This document shows, piece by piece, positions 1 to 8,302 of a stretch of 64,000 nt of DNA (position 1 is its first letter; every line of letters starts with the position of its first letter). The notes beneath the pieces were generated by a model. The model had not been told where the DNA came from. It was given only the letters and a program-made list of their open reading frames with translations, and did not search any database. The DNA is from Bacteroides sp. (GTDB lineage Bacteria; Bacteroidota; Bacteroidia; Bacteroidales; P3). The position numbers and the translations under genes were made by a program. The stretch spans positions 1 through 64,000 of the forward strand of contig JAMPIH010000013.1 of the NCBI GenBank assembly GCA_023662825.1, in the 5' to 3' direction.

Positions 1-820
1 CGCAGGTCTTGTCGGCAGTGAGGGTCATTTCCGGGTCGGCGATCACTTCCACACCGCCTCGGATGGTGCCCCAATAGCTGCTTTCAGACCAGTCCTGACC
101 GCTACCACAAGATTTTCCGGGCCACAGCAACTGTGTCGAGGTGTTTTCCGCGTAGAAGTTGAAGTTGCTGGCGCCGTTCGAGGTTACGCCGTCTGCCGCG
201 TCTCCGCGATAGAAAGTAACGTAAAAGGATTGAGCATCTTTGTATTCGAAACGAACCGGATACAGTTTCAGGCAGTACCAAGTCTTGCCTTCCGCCTCAA
301 TCGTGGTGCAATATAGGTTGGTCAAGACATCCAATTCTAAAAGACTACTCCTACTACTACTACTACCGTAAGCCCAAGTAGGACAAGTCTGTATGAACAA
401 GCATGGACATGCTCCACCCGAAGAAGGCTGATATATAGCGGGTCTGCCGCTGCAAACATCTGATTTAGGGGCAGCGAACATAGCGATGGAACCCGTGGCG
501 TCATCGTTGCCGTCTTTGTCCACTATCTTGTAGCTGTGTGTGGCATCCCCTGCCAACAACGCCCAACGGACAATCTTTCCAGCATTATTCAACGTAATCA
601 AGCCTTCTTTCACGAAAGCCTCGTCAAAACATGCATACGCATACAAATCCACGTATCCATCGTTTACAGCCTGTTGCGCTTCATCTTTTGTAAGTTGCTT
701 CATTTCAAAACCATACCGCACTTGCCCATCGACAAACTTACAAGAGCCCTGCGCGAACGCTCGTCCGACAAAAGAAAATGCAACTCCGAGAACTAACAGG
801 AAACTGAATATCCTTTTCAT
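1..820 (-). CDS. Secreted protein of unknown function, C-terminus beyond the window edge
   Basis: An open frame runs from an ATG at 820 (MKRIFSFLLVLGVAFSFVG) leftwards past position 1 with no stop; I translated it by hand and checked most of it codon by codon. Residues 1-23 form a Sec signal peptide with a hydrophobic core ending near AFAQ. About 273 residues are visible. The protein is a clear paralog of the one at 12470-13660: both start MKRIF, share the VRYxxExKxxTxxEAQ segment near residue 35 and the motif EMTLTADKTC at the visible end, and have many cysteines. It contains a Ser-rich run from an AGT repeat around 345-363. Upstream lie a TAACTTTG promoter box and a hairpin leader shared with the paralog. 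Function is not recognised; export to the envelope or outside is inferred from the signal peptide. Confidence 0.75.
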   Translation of the reverse strand, partial: MKRIFSFLLVLGVAFSFVGRAFAQGSCKFVDGQVRYGFEMKQLTKDEAQQAVNDGYVDLYAYACFDEAFVKEGLITLNNAGKIVRWALLAGDATHSYKIVDKDGNDDATGSIAMFAAPKSDVCSGRPAIYQPSSGGACPCLFIQTCPTWAYGSSSSRSSLLELDVLTNLYCTTIEAEGKTWYCLKLYPVRFEYKDAQSFYVTFYRGDAADGVTSNGASNFNFYAENTSTQLLWPGKSCGSGQDWSESSYWGTIRGGVEVIADPEMTLTADKTC

Positions 821-859
821 GCTTAATGATATATAGTCTGGTAATTATCTCACTATCAA

Positions 860-893
860 GCCAAAGCGCGATATGTTCAGAATACGCTTTCGC
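860..893 (-). promoter_or_regulatory. Leader hairpin, covarying with the one at 12398-12431
   Basis: In the minus-strand leader, GCGAAAGCG (893-885) pairs with CGCTTTGGC (868-860) around a 16-nt loop, with one G-G mismatch. The paralogous leader has GCGATAACG/CGTTATCGC with the same 16-nt loop. Two base pairs differ by compensatory change (T-A to A-T and A-T to G-C), which suggests the RNA fold, not just the sequence, is kept. It could be an mRNA stabiliser or a protein or ligand site; the role is unknown. Confidence 0.5.
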
Positions 894-902
894 TGCAACC
901 TG

Positions 903-910
903 CAAAGTTA
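903..910 (-). promoter_or_regulatory. Bacteroidota -7 promoter box of the left secreted-protein gene
   Basis: Read on the minus strand the sequence is TAACTTTG, a perfect match to the TAnnTTTG box. It is preceded by AT-rich DNA with TTGTTAAC motifs. Transcription would start near 897, giving a leader of about 77 nt before the ATG at 820. The same box, flanks and leader length occur upstream of the paralog at 12470. Confidence 0.7.
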
Positions 911-1117
911 ATGATTTTTTTGTTAACAAGTTGTTAACAGCGGGCGGTCGGGTCGGTTCAAACGTGGAAAATATCGTTTCCCTTGGGGGTTCACCCGTTG
1001 ATATGTTAAAAATTCTAAATTTTAACATTTTTTAACTTAAAATTTTTCCTTGTTTCAAACATTCTTTCGAAATTGGCCGATGAAAACGATACAATTTTTC
1101 AACATAAAACAAAATAA

Positions 1118-2146
1118 ATGAATGAAATAAAGACAACGGACGTCATGGATTACAACGAACTTCTGCTACAGGCCGTGGCAGTTTTGGAACATGCGCGGAA
1201 CATGATTTCCCGCAACATATCGGGAAACATCAGCAACGCCTATTGGGAAATCGGCAAGTTGCTTCACGAGCGGAGACTGGACGCCAAGCACGGCGCAGGG
1301 GTGGTCAACAGGCTTTCGGTCGATTTAAAGAGACGTTATCCGTCAATGGGTATGTCGCCTCGTCAGCTTTGGAATATGAAGCGGTTTTACCTCCGCTTCT
1401 GCCATTCGGGTCCAAAACTGCTACAGGCCGTGGCAGTTTTACCGTGGAGTTCCATCCTGACGCTGATGACGAACGCGAAAACCAGGAACGACGACCGGGC
1501 CATTCTCTTTTACGCGACCGAAACCGTGAGGAAGGGCTGGAACCGCGACCTGTTGGCCAACGCCATCCGCCTTGGCATGCACGAATCCCCTGCACGGATG
1601 GCGGTCAAGGACAACAACTTCGGACAGACTTTGCCCGCAAACCAGGCATCCTACGCCAATGAGGTGCTCAAAAACACGTACAATCTGGGTTTTCTGGGGG
1701 TGACCGAGCCGCTGCTCGAATTGGAGCTGGAACGCCGTTTGGTGGAAAAAGTGAAGCTCTTTTTACTCGAACTCGGCAATGGGTTTACATATGTGGGGAA
1801 TCAGTATCCGGTTGAATACCAGGGAAGCGGTGGCATTATAGACCTGCTGTTCTTTCACCGTAAGCTCAAGTGCCTCATTGCCGTCGAGTTGAAAGTGGGC
1901 AAGTACAAACCTGAATACGCCGGCAAAATGAACTACTATCTGTCAATCCTGGACCGTACGGAACGGGGCGAAGGCGAGAATCCTTCCATCGGCATCATCC
2001 TTTGCGCGGAGAAAAACCATGTGGACGTGGAACTTTCTCTCGACGGACTGGCCAGACCGATAGGTGTGGCCGACTATCGTCTGCTGATACCACAGGATGA
2101 ACTGAAGCAACTGGTTCAGAATGAAATGAAAAACTACAAGGAATAA
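1118..2146 (+). CDS. DUF1016 family (YhcG-like) PD-(D/E)XK nuclease-domain protein
   Basis: 342 aa. The N-terminal half (residues about 15-160) matches the DUF1016 N-terminal domain, with the typical NAYWEIGKLL and MSPRQLWNMKRFY segments. The C-terminal half (about 185-335) carries a PD-(D/E)XK nuclease core: GIIDLLFFH supplies the acidic residue and LIAVELKVGKY the E-x-K. Such proteins are widespread in accessory regions next to restriction-modification or mobile genes and are thought to be DNA nucleases, but the cellular role is unsettled. No partner gene is visible here; neighbours are an unrelated secreted protein and a nuclease remnant. An exact 23-bp direct repeat (1163-1185 and 1418-1440), 255 bp apart, keeps the reading frame, so recombination would delete 85 codons cleanly. 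Confidence 0.85.
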   Translation: MNEIKTTDVMDYNELLLQAVAVLEHARNMISRNISGNISNAYWEIGKLLHERRLDAKHGAGVVNRLSVDLKRRYPSMGMSPRQLWNMKRFYLRFCHSGPKLLQAVAVLPWSSILTLMTNAKTRNDDRAILFYATETVRKGWNRDLLANAIRLGMHESPARMAVKDNNFGQTLPANQASYANEVLKNTYNLGFLGVTEPLLELELERRLVEKVKLFLLELGNGFTYVGNQYPVEYQGSGGIIDLLFFHRKLKCLIAVELKVGKYKPEYAGKMNYYLSILDRTERGEGENPSIGIILCAEKNHVDVELSLDGLARPIGVADYRLLIPQDELKQLVQNEMKNYKE

Positions 2147-2219
2147 CCCGGCCGCCACGCCGGGCGCGAGGGGCGGTTCCCCGCTAAAAGCTTTCCCCGA
2201 AAAACCTTGCGGATTCGGT

Positions 2220-2332
2220 AACTTTTCGTACCTTTGCGTTACGGAGGGGTAAATAACCGTTGAAAGCTGCCCGAGAAGTAGCGGAACCTCGGATTGAGAA
2301 ATCAATCAGTTGTATCCTCAGGTCGGAAAACG
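2220..2332 (+). repeat. R1 repeat, copy a (probable small structured RNA with its own promoter)
   Basis: This ~110-bp element recurs in opposite orientation at 10678-10792 and 11594-11697. On the plus strand it carries a promoter-like pair: TTG at 2207-2209, a 19-bp spacer, and TACCTTTG at 2229-2236. Downstream is the conserved hairpin GATTGAgaaaTCAATC (around 2291-2306). The right end forms a further hairpin with flanking DNA (GGTCGGAAAACG 2331 area with CGTTTCCGGCC) followed by TTGTATTTT, resembling a terminator. The predicted ~120-nt RNA would be antisense to the end of the nuclease remnant at 2302-2643. Confidence 0.6.
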
Positions 2333-2643
2333 ATTCGGTTCGTTTCCGGCCTGTTGTATTTTAGGAGTTCCCCGTTCACGAACCAGTGAACCCGGTCTTG
2401 GGTATAGTTGGGTTGCCCTTGGAGGTTGGTGTTCCGGTTGGAAAAAATTTTTGCGCTGATTTGCAGTATCAGTTTGTGTTTCAGCGGTTCATCCAAGGCC
2501 AAATCGGTAATCGCGGCAATGGCGTGTTGATTGCTGGCCGCGTTGGCATTCTTTACTATCTTGCTCTTGCTAAAAGGCGACTTCACATCGACATAGCCGT
2601 ACTTCCCGGTGGTCAGGTCGGGGTTTGCGTTGCTGTTCTCCGT
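2302..2643 (-). pseudogene. Truncated copy of the CdiA-C-like nuclease gene
   Basis: The minus-strand translation NPDLTTGKYGYVDVKSP...NYTQDRVHWFVNGELLKYNR matches the C-terminal half of the intact protein at 10948-11607 (NPDLTTEKYGYIDVKSP...NYTQDQVHWFVKGTLLKYNR). The first ~115 residues are missing: the match starts directly beyond the stop codon (2644-2646) of the neighbouring 901-aa gene. No proper start codon precedes it, so it is probably not expressed. The putative active-site segment YVDVKSP is retained. The end overlaps an R1 repeat, as in the intact copy. Confidence 0.7.
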
Positions 2644-5349
2644 TTACCTATCTTCCGGATCCGGCATCGGCAGCCCGTTTTCGTCGCAGATCTTCTGCAG
2701 CCGGCTCTTGCGCCAGGGCTGCGCATAGTCGAACAGTGAGCCGTAGGTCTGCCTCAGCATGCGCACCAGCAGAAAGGTTTCCTTCTGGATGTTGAACAGC
2801 CTGTGGCAGTGTATTTCCACCGCCTCCCAGTCGGGACGGCCGAGCTTGAGCGGCACGAAGGTGTCCGCCTCGTGGATCATGGCCTCGATGGCCGATATTT
2901 CGTCCGAGAGGATGCGCGCCTTGGCCTTGGTGATCTGTTGTTCGCCCACCTCGCGCAACACGTTGAGATATTTCTCGTACAGCACGTATTCGTTGAGCAT
3001 GAACGCCACGCTTCCGGTAGGAAAGGCCTTCCAGAATGCGAGCGGCAGCGGCATGGCCAGGAAACGCCCCAGCATGAACGAGCCCGCGTCCAGTCCCGAA
3101 CGCCGGTTTTCCACGCAATAGGCGCAGGCCTGTTCGAACAGCGCCGTCTTGTTGGACAGGCTCAGCAGCTCATAGACCCGGTACTGGTCCTGGTGCGAGC
3201 CCATATTGCTTTCCATAAGCTGCGACACATAGGTGGAGGCGTTGGCGGAGAACCAGTTGTTCACGATCTCGCGCGCCGTTTCGGGATGTTCCGTCAGGTC
3301 GTTGCGTATGAGGCGGGCCAGCGTGTTCAGGTCCACGATGTCGGGCACCTTTATCGACTGCACGATGGCCAGGTATTTCTCGTAGGCGGCCTTCATGTTC
3401 ACGAAAACCCGTTCTTCCTTGGGGTTCATCTCCAGTTTCTCGCCGTTCAGGTAGGCGAAGAAACGCGAGGGCCGGTAGGTGGCGTTCCCCTTGTAGATGG
3501 AGGCGTTCTTGCTCGAAAGCGTAATCTGGTCGAACTCCTCGATGCGCCGCCCCTCCTGGTTCACGAGCGCGTTGCCTTCTAAACGGAAGCCGTTTTTCTC
3601 CAGGTTCAGGAAGGCGGGGATGCCGTAGCCCCGGCAGGCCGTGACCACGTGGATGGCCGCCGGAGTCATGCTCAGTATGGCGTCCATCTCGTTGAGCACG
3701 ATGGTGTCTTCGGGCACGAACTTCTCCTTGCAGAGACACACCTTCTGGTCGGCGTTGCGCTTGAGGTCGAGCGCGGCGGCGGTGCTGAAGCATATCTTGG
3801 CCGACACCGCCGAACGCGGCAGCACGTTCACGCCCTTGCCCATGAACTGCAGGTGTTCGAACGAACTGTCGTCGATGCTTTCCGAAAATATCTGCCGGCG
3901 GTGGTAGGGGCGCACCAGCTCGCTGACCCTCTCCTTGGGGATGAGCCCCTGCTCGTAAAGCCTGATGGAAGACAGCAGTGCCGCCCGCCCGGTAAGTTCC
4001 GACTCGTTTATCTGCAAGACCGCGAACAGGTTCGCCATGCCGGTGTTCTCGGCGCCGAACTCCACCGTTACCGGCGAGGCCAGCCGTTTTTCGAGCTTGG
4101 GCAGCAGCGGGTCGAAGTGGTAGATGGCCGGGAACCGCTCCCTGATCTGCGCCCGGTCGAAGTATTCGTAGTCTTTGGAGGAAAGGTTGCCCGTCATGAT
4201 TTCCTCGCCGAAGATATCGGGATAGCTTTCTATCTGAACCCCCAGGCCCGTGCGGGAATGGCGGCTGTAAAGCACGCCCGGGTAGGCGTAGTCGCTGCCT
4301 ATGGTCCACACCATTTTCTGCAGCAGCAACGAGGGGTAGGCCACCCGCCCCTGCATAAAGGTGGCCAGGAGCGACTGGTTGTTGCCGTAAAAGTGAAGTA
4401 TATGCTTGAAGTAGAAGTAAATCTGCTCGAAGGCATCCTCCAGCAGGTCCTTTCCCTGCGGATGGTTCCCGATGGCCTGCTCCACCTCCTCTATCTTGGC
4501 CCGGTGGCGCTCGATGTCTTTTTCGTCGATGCCGCTCTCGTAGGGGCAGGGCTTGCCGAAAAGCAGTTTGTAGAGGTTCATCAGGTTGTTCCAGTAGATA
4601 CGCGTGGCCATCCCATGCGGAAAGCGCTCCGAAAGGCTCCGGTAAACCTCTTTGGTGGTGCCGGTGTTGAGCAGGGTGGGCATCAGGCCCGGAATGTACT
4701 GGGGCATGGTGCTGCGCAGGGCAAGGATCAGCGGCGACTTGCCGCCGCCCAGGGTGCAGTCGGTCATGATCTCGAGGTTGTGCAGCGCCTGGCGCAGGTA
4801 CATCCGTTCGCGCACCTCGGTCTGCGGGTCGTCGGCATCCTTGAGCGAACATTCGAAAAACCGGGAAGTAAGAATGCTGAAATCGGGAACGGCGTAGCCG
4901 GCGCGGGTCAGGTCGGCCAGCATCACCCCCTTGTGGCTTATCTGGTCCACCGTATAGTCGTTGGGCGAAAGGGCGGAGGTAACGAACCCGTTCTCGGCCA
5001 GCGGATGATCCTGCACGTACTGCCTGCAACTGTCGTAGAATGCCCGGCGTATCTTCTTGAGCCGCTCCACGGCCCCGGCCTCGCCCGCCTGCTCGCCGAC
5101 AAGCAGCCTCAGGTATTCGCCCGCCTTCGGCCCCTCGTTGCGCAGCATGTAGTACAGGTCGTACCAGCGGGGCGCTATCTCGCGCTCAAGGCTTTCTCCG
5201 GGCAGGGTGTAGATAACCGTTCCGGGCTTGTTGCCCTCCGGCTCGCGGTCTTTCTCGAACTCACGCCAGCCTTTTTCCACGAACAGGTTCAGGATATAGT
5301 AGTTGGGGTAACTGCCCCGGATGGTGAAACGAATGTCGTTCTCTTGCAT
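2644..5349 (-). CDS. Uncharacterised 901-aa protein with a PEP-utilising (phosphohistidine) mobile-domain-like segment
   Basis: The frame extends upstream to 5610, but the added residues are Arg/Cys-rich shadow of the neighbouring trmH gene. The ATG at 5349 (MQENDIRFTIRG) starts the well-behaved protein 10 nt after that gene's stop. I do not recognise the whole protein. Around residues 525-625 it resembles the swivelling phosphohistidine domain of PEP synthase and pyruvate phosphate dikinase: HVVTACRGYGIP (His567) aligns residue for residue with the classical HAAVVARGMGKP active-site segment, preceded by a PED-x-DAIL stretch. No ATP-grasp or PEP-binding barrel is evident to me. A GGGKSPL motif occurs near residue 200. 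There is no signal peptide or membrane segment, so it is probably cytoplasmic. It is the last gene of the block lpxK-pnp-trmH-this gene (gaps 9-12 nt), which suggests co-transcription. Confidence 0.75.
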   Translation of the reverse strand: MQENDIRFTIRGSYPNYYILNLFVEKGWREFEKDREPEGNKPGTVIYTLPGESLEREIAPRWYDLYYMLRNEGPKAGEYLRLLVGEQAGEAGAVERLKKIRRAFYDSCRQYVQDHPLAENGFVTSALSPNDYTVDQISHKGVMLADLTRAGYAVPDFSILTSRFFECSLKDADDPQTEVRERMYLRQALHNLEIMTDCTLGGGKSPLILALRSTMPQYIPGLMPTLLNTGTTKEVYRSLSERFPHGMATRIYWNNLMNLYKLLFGKPCPYESGIDEKDIERHRAKIEEVEQAIGNHPQGKDLLEDAFEQIYFYFKHILHFYGNNQSLLATFMQGRVAYPSLLLQKMVWTIGSDYAYPGVLYSRHSRTGLGVQIESYPDIFGEEIMTGNLSSKDYEYFDRAQIRERFPAIYHFDPLLPKLEKRLASPVTVEFGAENTGMANLFAVLQINESELTGRAALLSSIRLYEQGLIPKERVSELVRPYHRRQIFSESIDDSSFEHLQFMGKGVNVLPRSAVSAKICFSTAAALDLKRNADQKVCLCKEKFVPEDTIVLNEMDAILSMTPAAIHVVTACRGYGIPAFLNLEKNGFRLEGNALVNQEGRRIEEFDQITLSSKNASIYKGNATYRPSRFFAYLNGEKLEMNPKEERVFVNMKAAYEKYLAIVQSIKVPDIVDLNTLARLIRNDLTEHPETAREIVNNWFSANASTYVSQLMESNMGSHQDQYRVYELLSLSNKTALFEQACAYCVENRRSGLDAGSFMLGRFLAMPLPLAFWKAFPTGSVAFMLNEYVLYEKYLNVLREVGEQQITKAKARILSDEISAIEAMIHEADTFVPLKLGRPDWEAVEIHCHRLFNIQKETFLLVRMLRQTYGSLFDYAQPWRKSRLQKICDENGLPMPDPEDR

Positions 5350-5359
5350 GATTTCAGTA

Positions 5360-5911
5360 TTACAACCGCCCCGGCTCGATGCATGAACCCAGGGCCTGCC
5401 AGAGCACGATGCCGATGGACACCGAGATGTTGAGCGAATGTTTGGTGCCGAACTGCGGAATCTCCACCGCCCCCTGGCAGGCATCCACCACCTCCTGCGC
5501 CACGCCCTCCACCTCGTTGCCGAACACGAAGGCCAGCTTCTGCCCCGCCGGCGGCCTGAAGTCCTGCAATGGCGTGCTGCCATGCACCTGTTCGGCGGCA
5601 TACACGGCATAGCCCTGCGCGCGCAGTTCGTCCACCGCCTGCAGGCTTTGTCCGCAATACCGCCAGTCCACGCTGAGGGTGGCGCCCAGGGCGGCCTTCT
5701 CGATCTCGCGGTGAGGCGGAACGGCGGTAATGCCGCACAGGTAGAGCCGCTCTATCTTGAACGCGTCGCAGGTGCGGAAACAGGAACCGATGTTGTGCAT
5801 GCTGCGCACGTTGTCGAGCACCACGCACACGGGAAATTTCTCCGACGCCTTGAACCGGGCCGCGTCGATACGGCCAAGTTCCTGCATCGTCTTGAGTCTA
5901 TGTCCGGACAT
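5360..5911 (-). CDS. TrmH/SpoU-family RNA 2'-O-methyltransferase
   Basis: 183 aa, typical for the small SpoU-class enzymes that transfer a methyl group from SAM to a ribose 2'-OH in tRNA or rRNA. Family motifs are in order: motif 1 VLDNVRSMHNIGSCFRTCDAF (residues about 32-52, containing N-x-G-xx-R), motif 2 FVFGNEVEGV (about 130-139) and motif 3 SLNISVSIGIVLW (about 160-172), which make the SAM-binding trefoil knot. There is no added RNA-binding domain, so the exact target nucleotide cannot be told from sequence. It sits 9 nt after the purine nucleoside phosphorylase stop and 10 nt before the 901-aa gene, inside a probable operon. Confidence 0.88.
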   Translation of the reverse strand: MSGHRLKTMQELGRIDAARFKASEKFPVCVVLDNVRSMHNIGSCFRTCDAFKIERLYLCGITAVPPHREIEKAALGATLSVDWRYCGQSLQAVDELRAQGYAVYAAEQVHGSTPLQDFRPPAGQKLAFVFGNEVEGVAQEVVDACQGAVEIPQFGTKHSLNISVSIGIVLWQALGSCIEPGRL

Positions 5912-5920
5912 GGCCTGAAA

Positions 5921-6742
5921 CTACAGCGTTTCCAGAATTTCCTTGACCAATCCAACCAGAACCGAAACGGTTTTTTCCACCGCCGCCAGCACTTCCTCGT
6001 GGCTTACTTCCAGAACCACTTCGCCACCGCCGAGGTCTGAAATCACGGAAAGTCCCATCACCTTCATACCCAGATAGTTGGCAATGATAACCTCGGGCAC
6101 CGTGCTCATACCCACCGCATCGCCGCCGATTACGCGGAAGTAGCGGTATTCCGAGGGAGTTTCAAAGGTGGGACCCGTGGTGCCCACATACACCCCCGTG
6201 TGAACCTTGATGCCCATGCGGGCGGCCGTGTCGAGCCCGTGTTGGAGCAATTCCTTGTCGTAGGCGTTGTGCATGGAGGGGAAGCGTTCGCCGAAACGCT
6301 CATCGTTGGGCCCAATCAACGGATTGGGCAGCAGGTTTATATGGTCTTTGATAAAAACGATGTCGCCCACCTGGTAGTTGGGGTTCATGCCGCCCGATGC
6401 GTTGGACACCAACAGGTCTTTCACCCCTAAGGCCTTCATGACGAAAACGGGAAAGGTAACCGCACTCATCGGATAGCCTTCGTAATAGTGAAAGCGTCCC
6501 TGCATGGCCACCACGCGCTTGCCGCTCTTTAGGCGGGCAAAGAGCAGCTGCCCCTTGTGTCCGGCCACGGTGGAAACGGGAAAATGGGGAATGTCTTTAT
6601 ACGCAACGGTTTTTTCGATATCCAATTCATCGACCAAGGTGCCGAGACCCGAACCGAGAATGACCCCGATTTCCGGCTTGTAGTTTTCGGTAACGCGGTT
6701 AATGTAGGTTACCGTTTCCTGAATTTTTTCGAACAGTTCCAT
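5921..6742 (-). CDS. Purine nucleoside phosphorylase (PNP-I, trimeric type)
   Basis: 273 aa. It reversibly cleaves purine (deoxy)nucleosides with phosphate to base and (deoxy)ribose-1-phosphate in purine salvage. Visible motifs: the phosphate-binding VILGSGLG near residue 28, VAGHKGQ, GRFHYYEGY near 83-91, the base-site segment VSNASGGMNP near 113, GPTFETPSEYR near 190, and VGMSTVPEVIIA near 212. Length and motif order fit the mammalian/Bacillus PunA-type enzyme rather than the hexameric DeoD type. It lies within the lpxK-pnp-trmH block on the minus strand, 12 nt after lpxK. Confidence 0.92.
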   Translation of the reverse strand: MELFEKIQETVTYINRVTENYKPEIGVILGSGLGTLVDELDIEKTVAYKDIPHFPVSTVAGHKGQLLFARLKSGKRVVAMQGRFHYYEGYPMSAVTFPVFVMKALGVKDLLVSNASGGMNPNYQVGDIVFIKDHINLLPNPLIGPNDERFGERFPSMHNAYDKELLQHGLDTAARMGIKVHTGVYVGTTGPTFETPSEYRYFRVIGGDAVGMSTVPEVIIANYLGMKVMGLSVISDLGGGEVVLEVSHEEVLAAVEKTVSVLVGLVKEILETL

Positions 6743-6754
6743 ATCGTTTCGTAT

Positions 6755-7825
6755 TTAGATTTTTTCGTGGGATGCCGCGAAACGCAGTATCTCGCGGTCG
6801 AATGCCTCGCCCTCGCCGAAAAGGAACCTCATCCGTATGGGAAGCGCGCGCAAGGGAACGCCCTCCAGCACCCGGCGGAGTTCCGGGCGGTCGAGACGGG
6901 CAAGGTCTTTCTGGGTGGTGAGCAAAGTTAGTTCTTTTTTCCGCGCGGATGCCGCCCGGCAGTAATCGGCCACGGGCTGCAGGTCGCTCTCTGTATAGGC
7001 GTGATGGTCGCCGAAACGGAAATGCCTCAGTATATCGAAGCCCTGCCGCCGCAGGTGTTCCTCCATGGACTCGGGACGGGCGATGCCGGTAAGGAGCACG
7101 AGGTTCGGCGGGAGTTCCACGCTCTCGTACTCGATGGTGCTGAAGAATACCTTCTGGTGCGGCAGGGGCCTGCATTCGGCGAGGAAGGCCTCTTTCTGCG
7201 CCTGCGAAAGCGTTTCGGGACACTTGGTCACCACGATGATGTCGGCGCGGCGGCTCCCCTTCCGGCTCTCGCGCAGAAGCCCCATGGGCAGGAGGCGGTC
7301 CTTGAAGTAGGGACGGGCGTATTCGGTAAGCAGTATGCTGAGCCCCGCCCTTACCTGCCGGTGCTGGTAGGCGTCGTCCAGCACCACCACGCCGCATTCG
7401 GGACGCAATGCCTTAAGTTCGGCTATGCCTTCCTTGCGTCCGGCGGCCAGGTAGAGCGAGAAACCGTGGGGCGTGCCCTGCCCGAATTTCTGCATGTACT
7501 GCAGGGGCTCGTCGCCTATTCGGGCGGCGTCCATGTCAGGTCGCGCCAGGATGTTCTCTTTTGTGGAACGTCCGTAGCCGCGGCTCACCACGCCCACATG
7601 GTAAAGGGGCGAGAGCAAGCGCACAAGGTATTCGGTGGCGGGGGTCTTGCCGCTGCCGCCGGCACAGAGGTTGCCCACGCAGATTACGGGAAAGCCGAAC
7701 GTGGCCGAAGCCGCCCGGCCGCTGTCGTACCGGCGGTTGTGAAGGGCGCTCCCCAAGGCATAGAAAGGCGTGAAGGGCGTGCCGAGAATCCGCAGCCAGC
7801 GGGCGTTGTTTTCGATAAAAGGCAT
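6755..7825 (-). CDS. lpxK: Tetraacyldisaccharide 4'-kinase (lipid A biosynthesis)
   Basis: 356 aa. LpxK phosphorylates the 4' position of the tetraacyldisaccharide-1-phosphate precursor of lipid A at the cytoplasmic face of the inner membrane. The Walker A motif reads CAGGSGKTPATEYL near residues 53-66; the ICVGN start before it and VVSRGYGR after it are LpxK signatures, as are VVLDDAYQHR near 147 (the DDxxQH motif) and the EYARPYFKDRLLPMG region. The N-terminus MPFIENNARWLRILGTPF gives the usual amphipathic membrane-contact helix. First gene of the four-gene minus block. A weak -7-like TAAATTCG lies upstream. The presence of lpxK shows the organism makes LPS. Confidence 0.93.
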   Translation of the reverse strand: MPFIENNARWLRILGTPFTPFYALGSALHNRRYDSGRAASATFGFPVICVGNLCAGGSGKTPATEYLVRLLSPLYHVGVVSRGYGRSTKENILARPDMDAARIGDEPLQYMQKFGQGTPHGFSLYLAAGRKEGIAELKALRPECGVVVLDDAYQHRQVRAGLSILLTEYARPYFKDRLLPMGLLRESRKGSRRADIIVVTKCPETLSQAQKEAFLAECRPLPHQKVFFSTIEYESVELPPNLVLLTGIARPESMEEHLRRQGFDILRHFRFGDHHAYTESDLQPVADYCRAASARKKELTLLTTQKDLARLDRPELRRVLEGVPLRALPIRMRFLFGEGEAFDREILRFAASHEKI

Positions 7826-7942
7826 GGGCGATATTCGCTTTTGTATATACAGCGGGCGAATTTAGTTAAAAATTACGGGCGAACCTATTCCTGTTCCGCA
7901 CAAATACTCATGGTTTTTCTTCGCAAATTGGCAATAATGATG

Positions 7943-7950
7943 TACTTTTG
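7943..7950 (+). promoter_or_regulatory. -7 promoter box of the DUF2795 gene
   Basis: TACTTTTG matches TAnnTTTG and ends 23 nt before the ATG at 7974, giving a short leader. It lies in the divergent gap between lpxK (minus) and the small gene. Confidence 0.6.
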
Positions 7951-7973
7951 CAAAAATTTTTTTGGGAGACGCT

Positions 7974-8195
7974 ATGTATTGGACGCTAGAAATGGCCTCA
8001 AAGTTAGAGGATGCTCCTTGGCCGGCATCGAAATCGGAACTGATCGATTACGCGCAACGTTCGGGTCTTCCGCAAGAGATCCTCGAAAACCTCGAGGAAC
8101 TGGAAGACGAAGGCATCGTATACGACGGCATCGAGGAAATCTGGCCCGACTACCCCACCAAAGAAGACTTCTTCTTCCACGAAGACGAATACTAG
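7974..8195 (+). CDS. DUF2795-family small acidic protein
   Basis: 73 aa with start ATG at 7974; a TTG at 7962 in frame is less likely because MYWTLE is the usual family start. The protein MYWTLEMASKLEDAPWPASK continues with a helical, very acidic region and ends in DEY. It matches the DUF2795 pattern (a short helical bundle with W-P-A-xK-xEL-I-xYA near residues 15-27) common in Bacteroidales, of unknown function. It has its own promoter and is followed by a strong bidirectional terminator shared with the convergent copper ATPase gene. Confidence 0.8.
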   Translation: MYWTLEMASKLEDAPWPASKSELIDYAQRSGLPQEILENLEELEDEGIVYDGIEEIWPDYPTKEDFFFHEDEY

Positions 8196-8230
8196 GCCTG
8201 CTTCCCGCCGGAAGCAACGGTACAGCCATC

Positions 8231-8287
8231 AAAAAGTGATTGACGGATTCTGCAAGAGAACCTGCCAATCACTTTTTGTTTTTCCGG
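8231..8287. terminator. Bidirectional hairpin terminator between convergent genes
   Basis: AAAAAGTGATTG (8231-8242) pairs with CAATCACTTTTT (8276-8287), giving A and T tracts on both sides. It separates the DUF2795 gene (+) from the P-type ATPase gene (-). Confidence 0.8.
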
Positions 8288-8302
8288 AGAAAGAGAGAAT
8301 CC

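Noticed and set aside
3649..5433. 594-residue open frame opposite the PEP-mobile-domain-like protein
   Set aside because: Shadow frame with low-complexity, Arg/Gly/Val-rich content; the minus-strand gene explains the region.
5350..5610. Upstream extension of the 901-aa protein to 5610
   Set aside because: The added 87 residues are Arg/Trp/Ser-rich and lie inside the TrmH gene in another frame; the ATG at 5349 is a better start.
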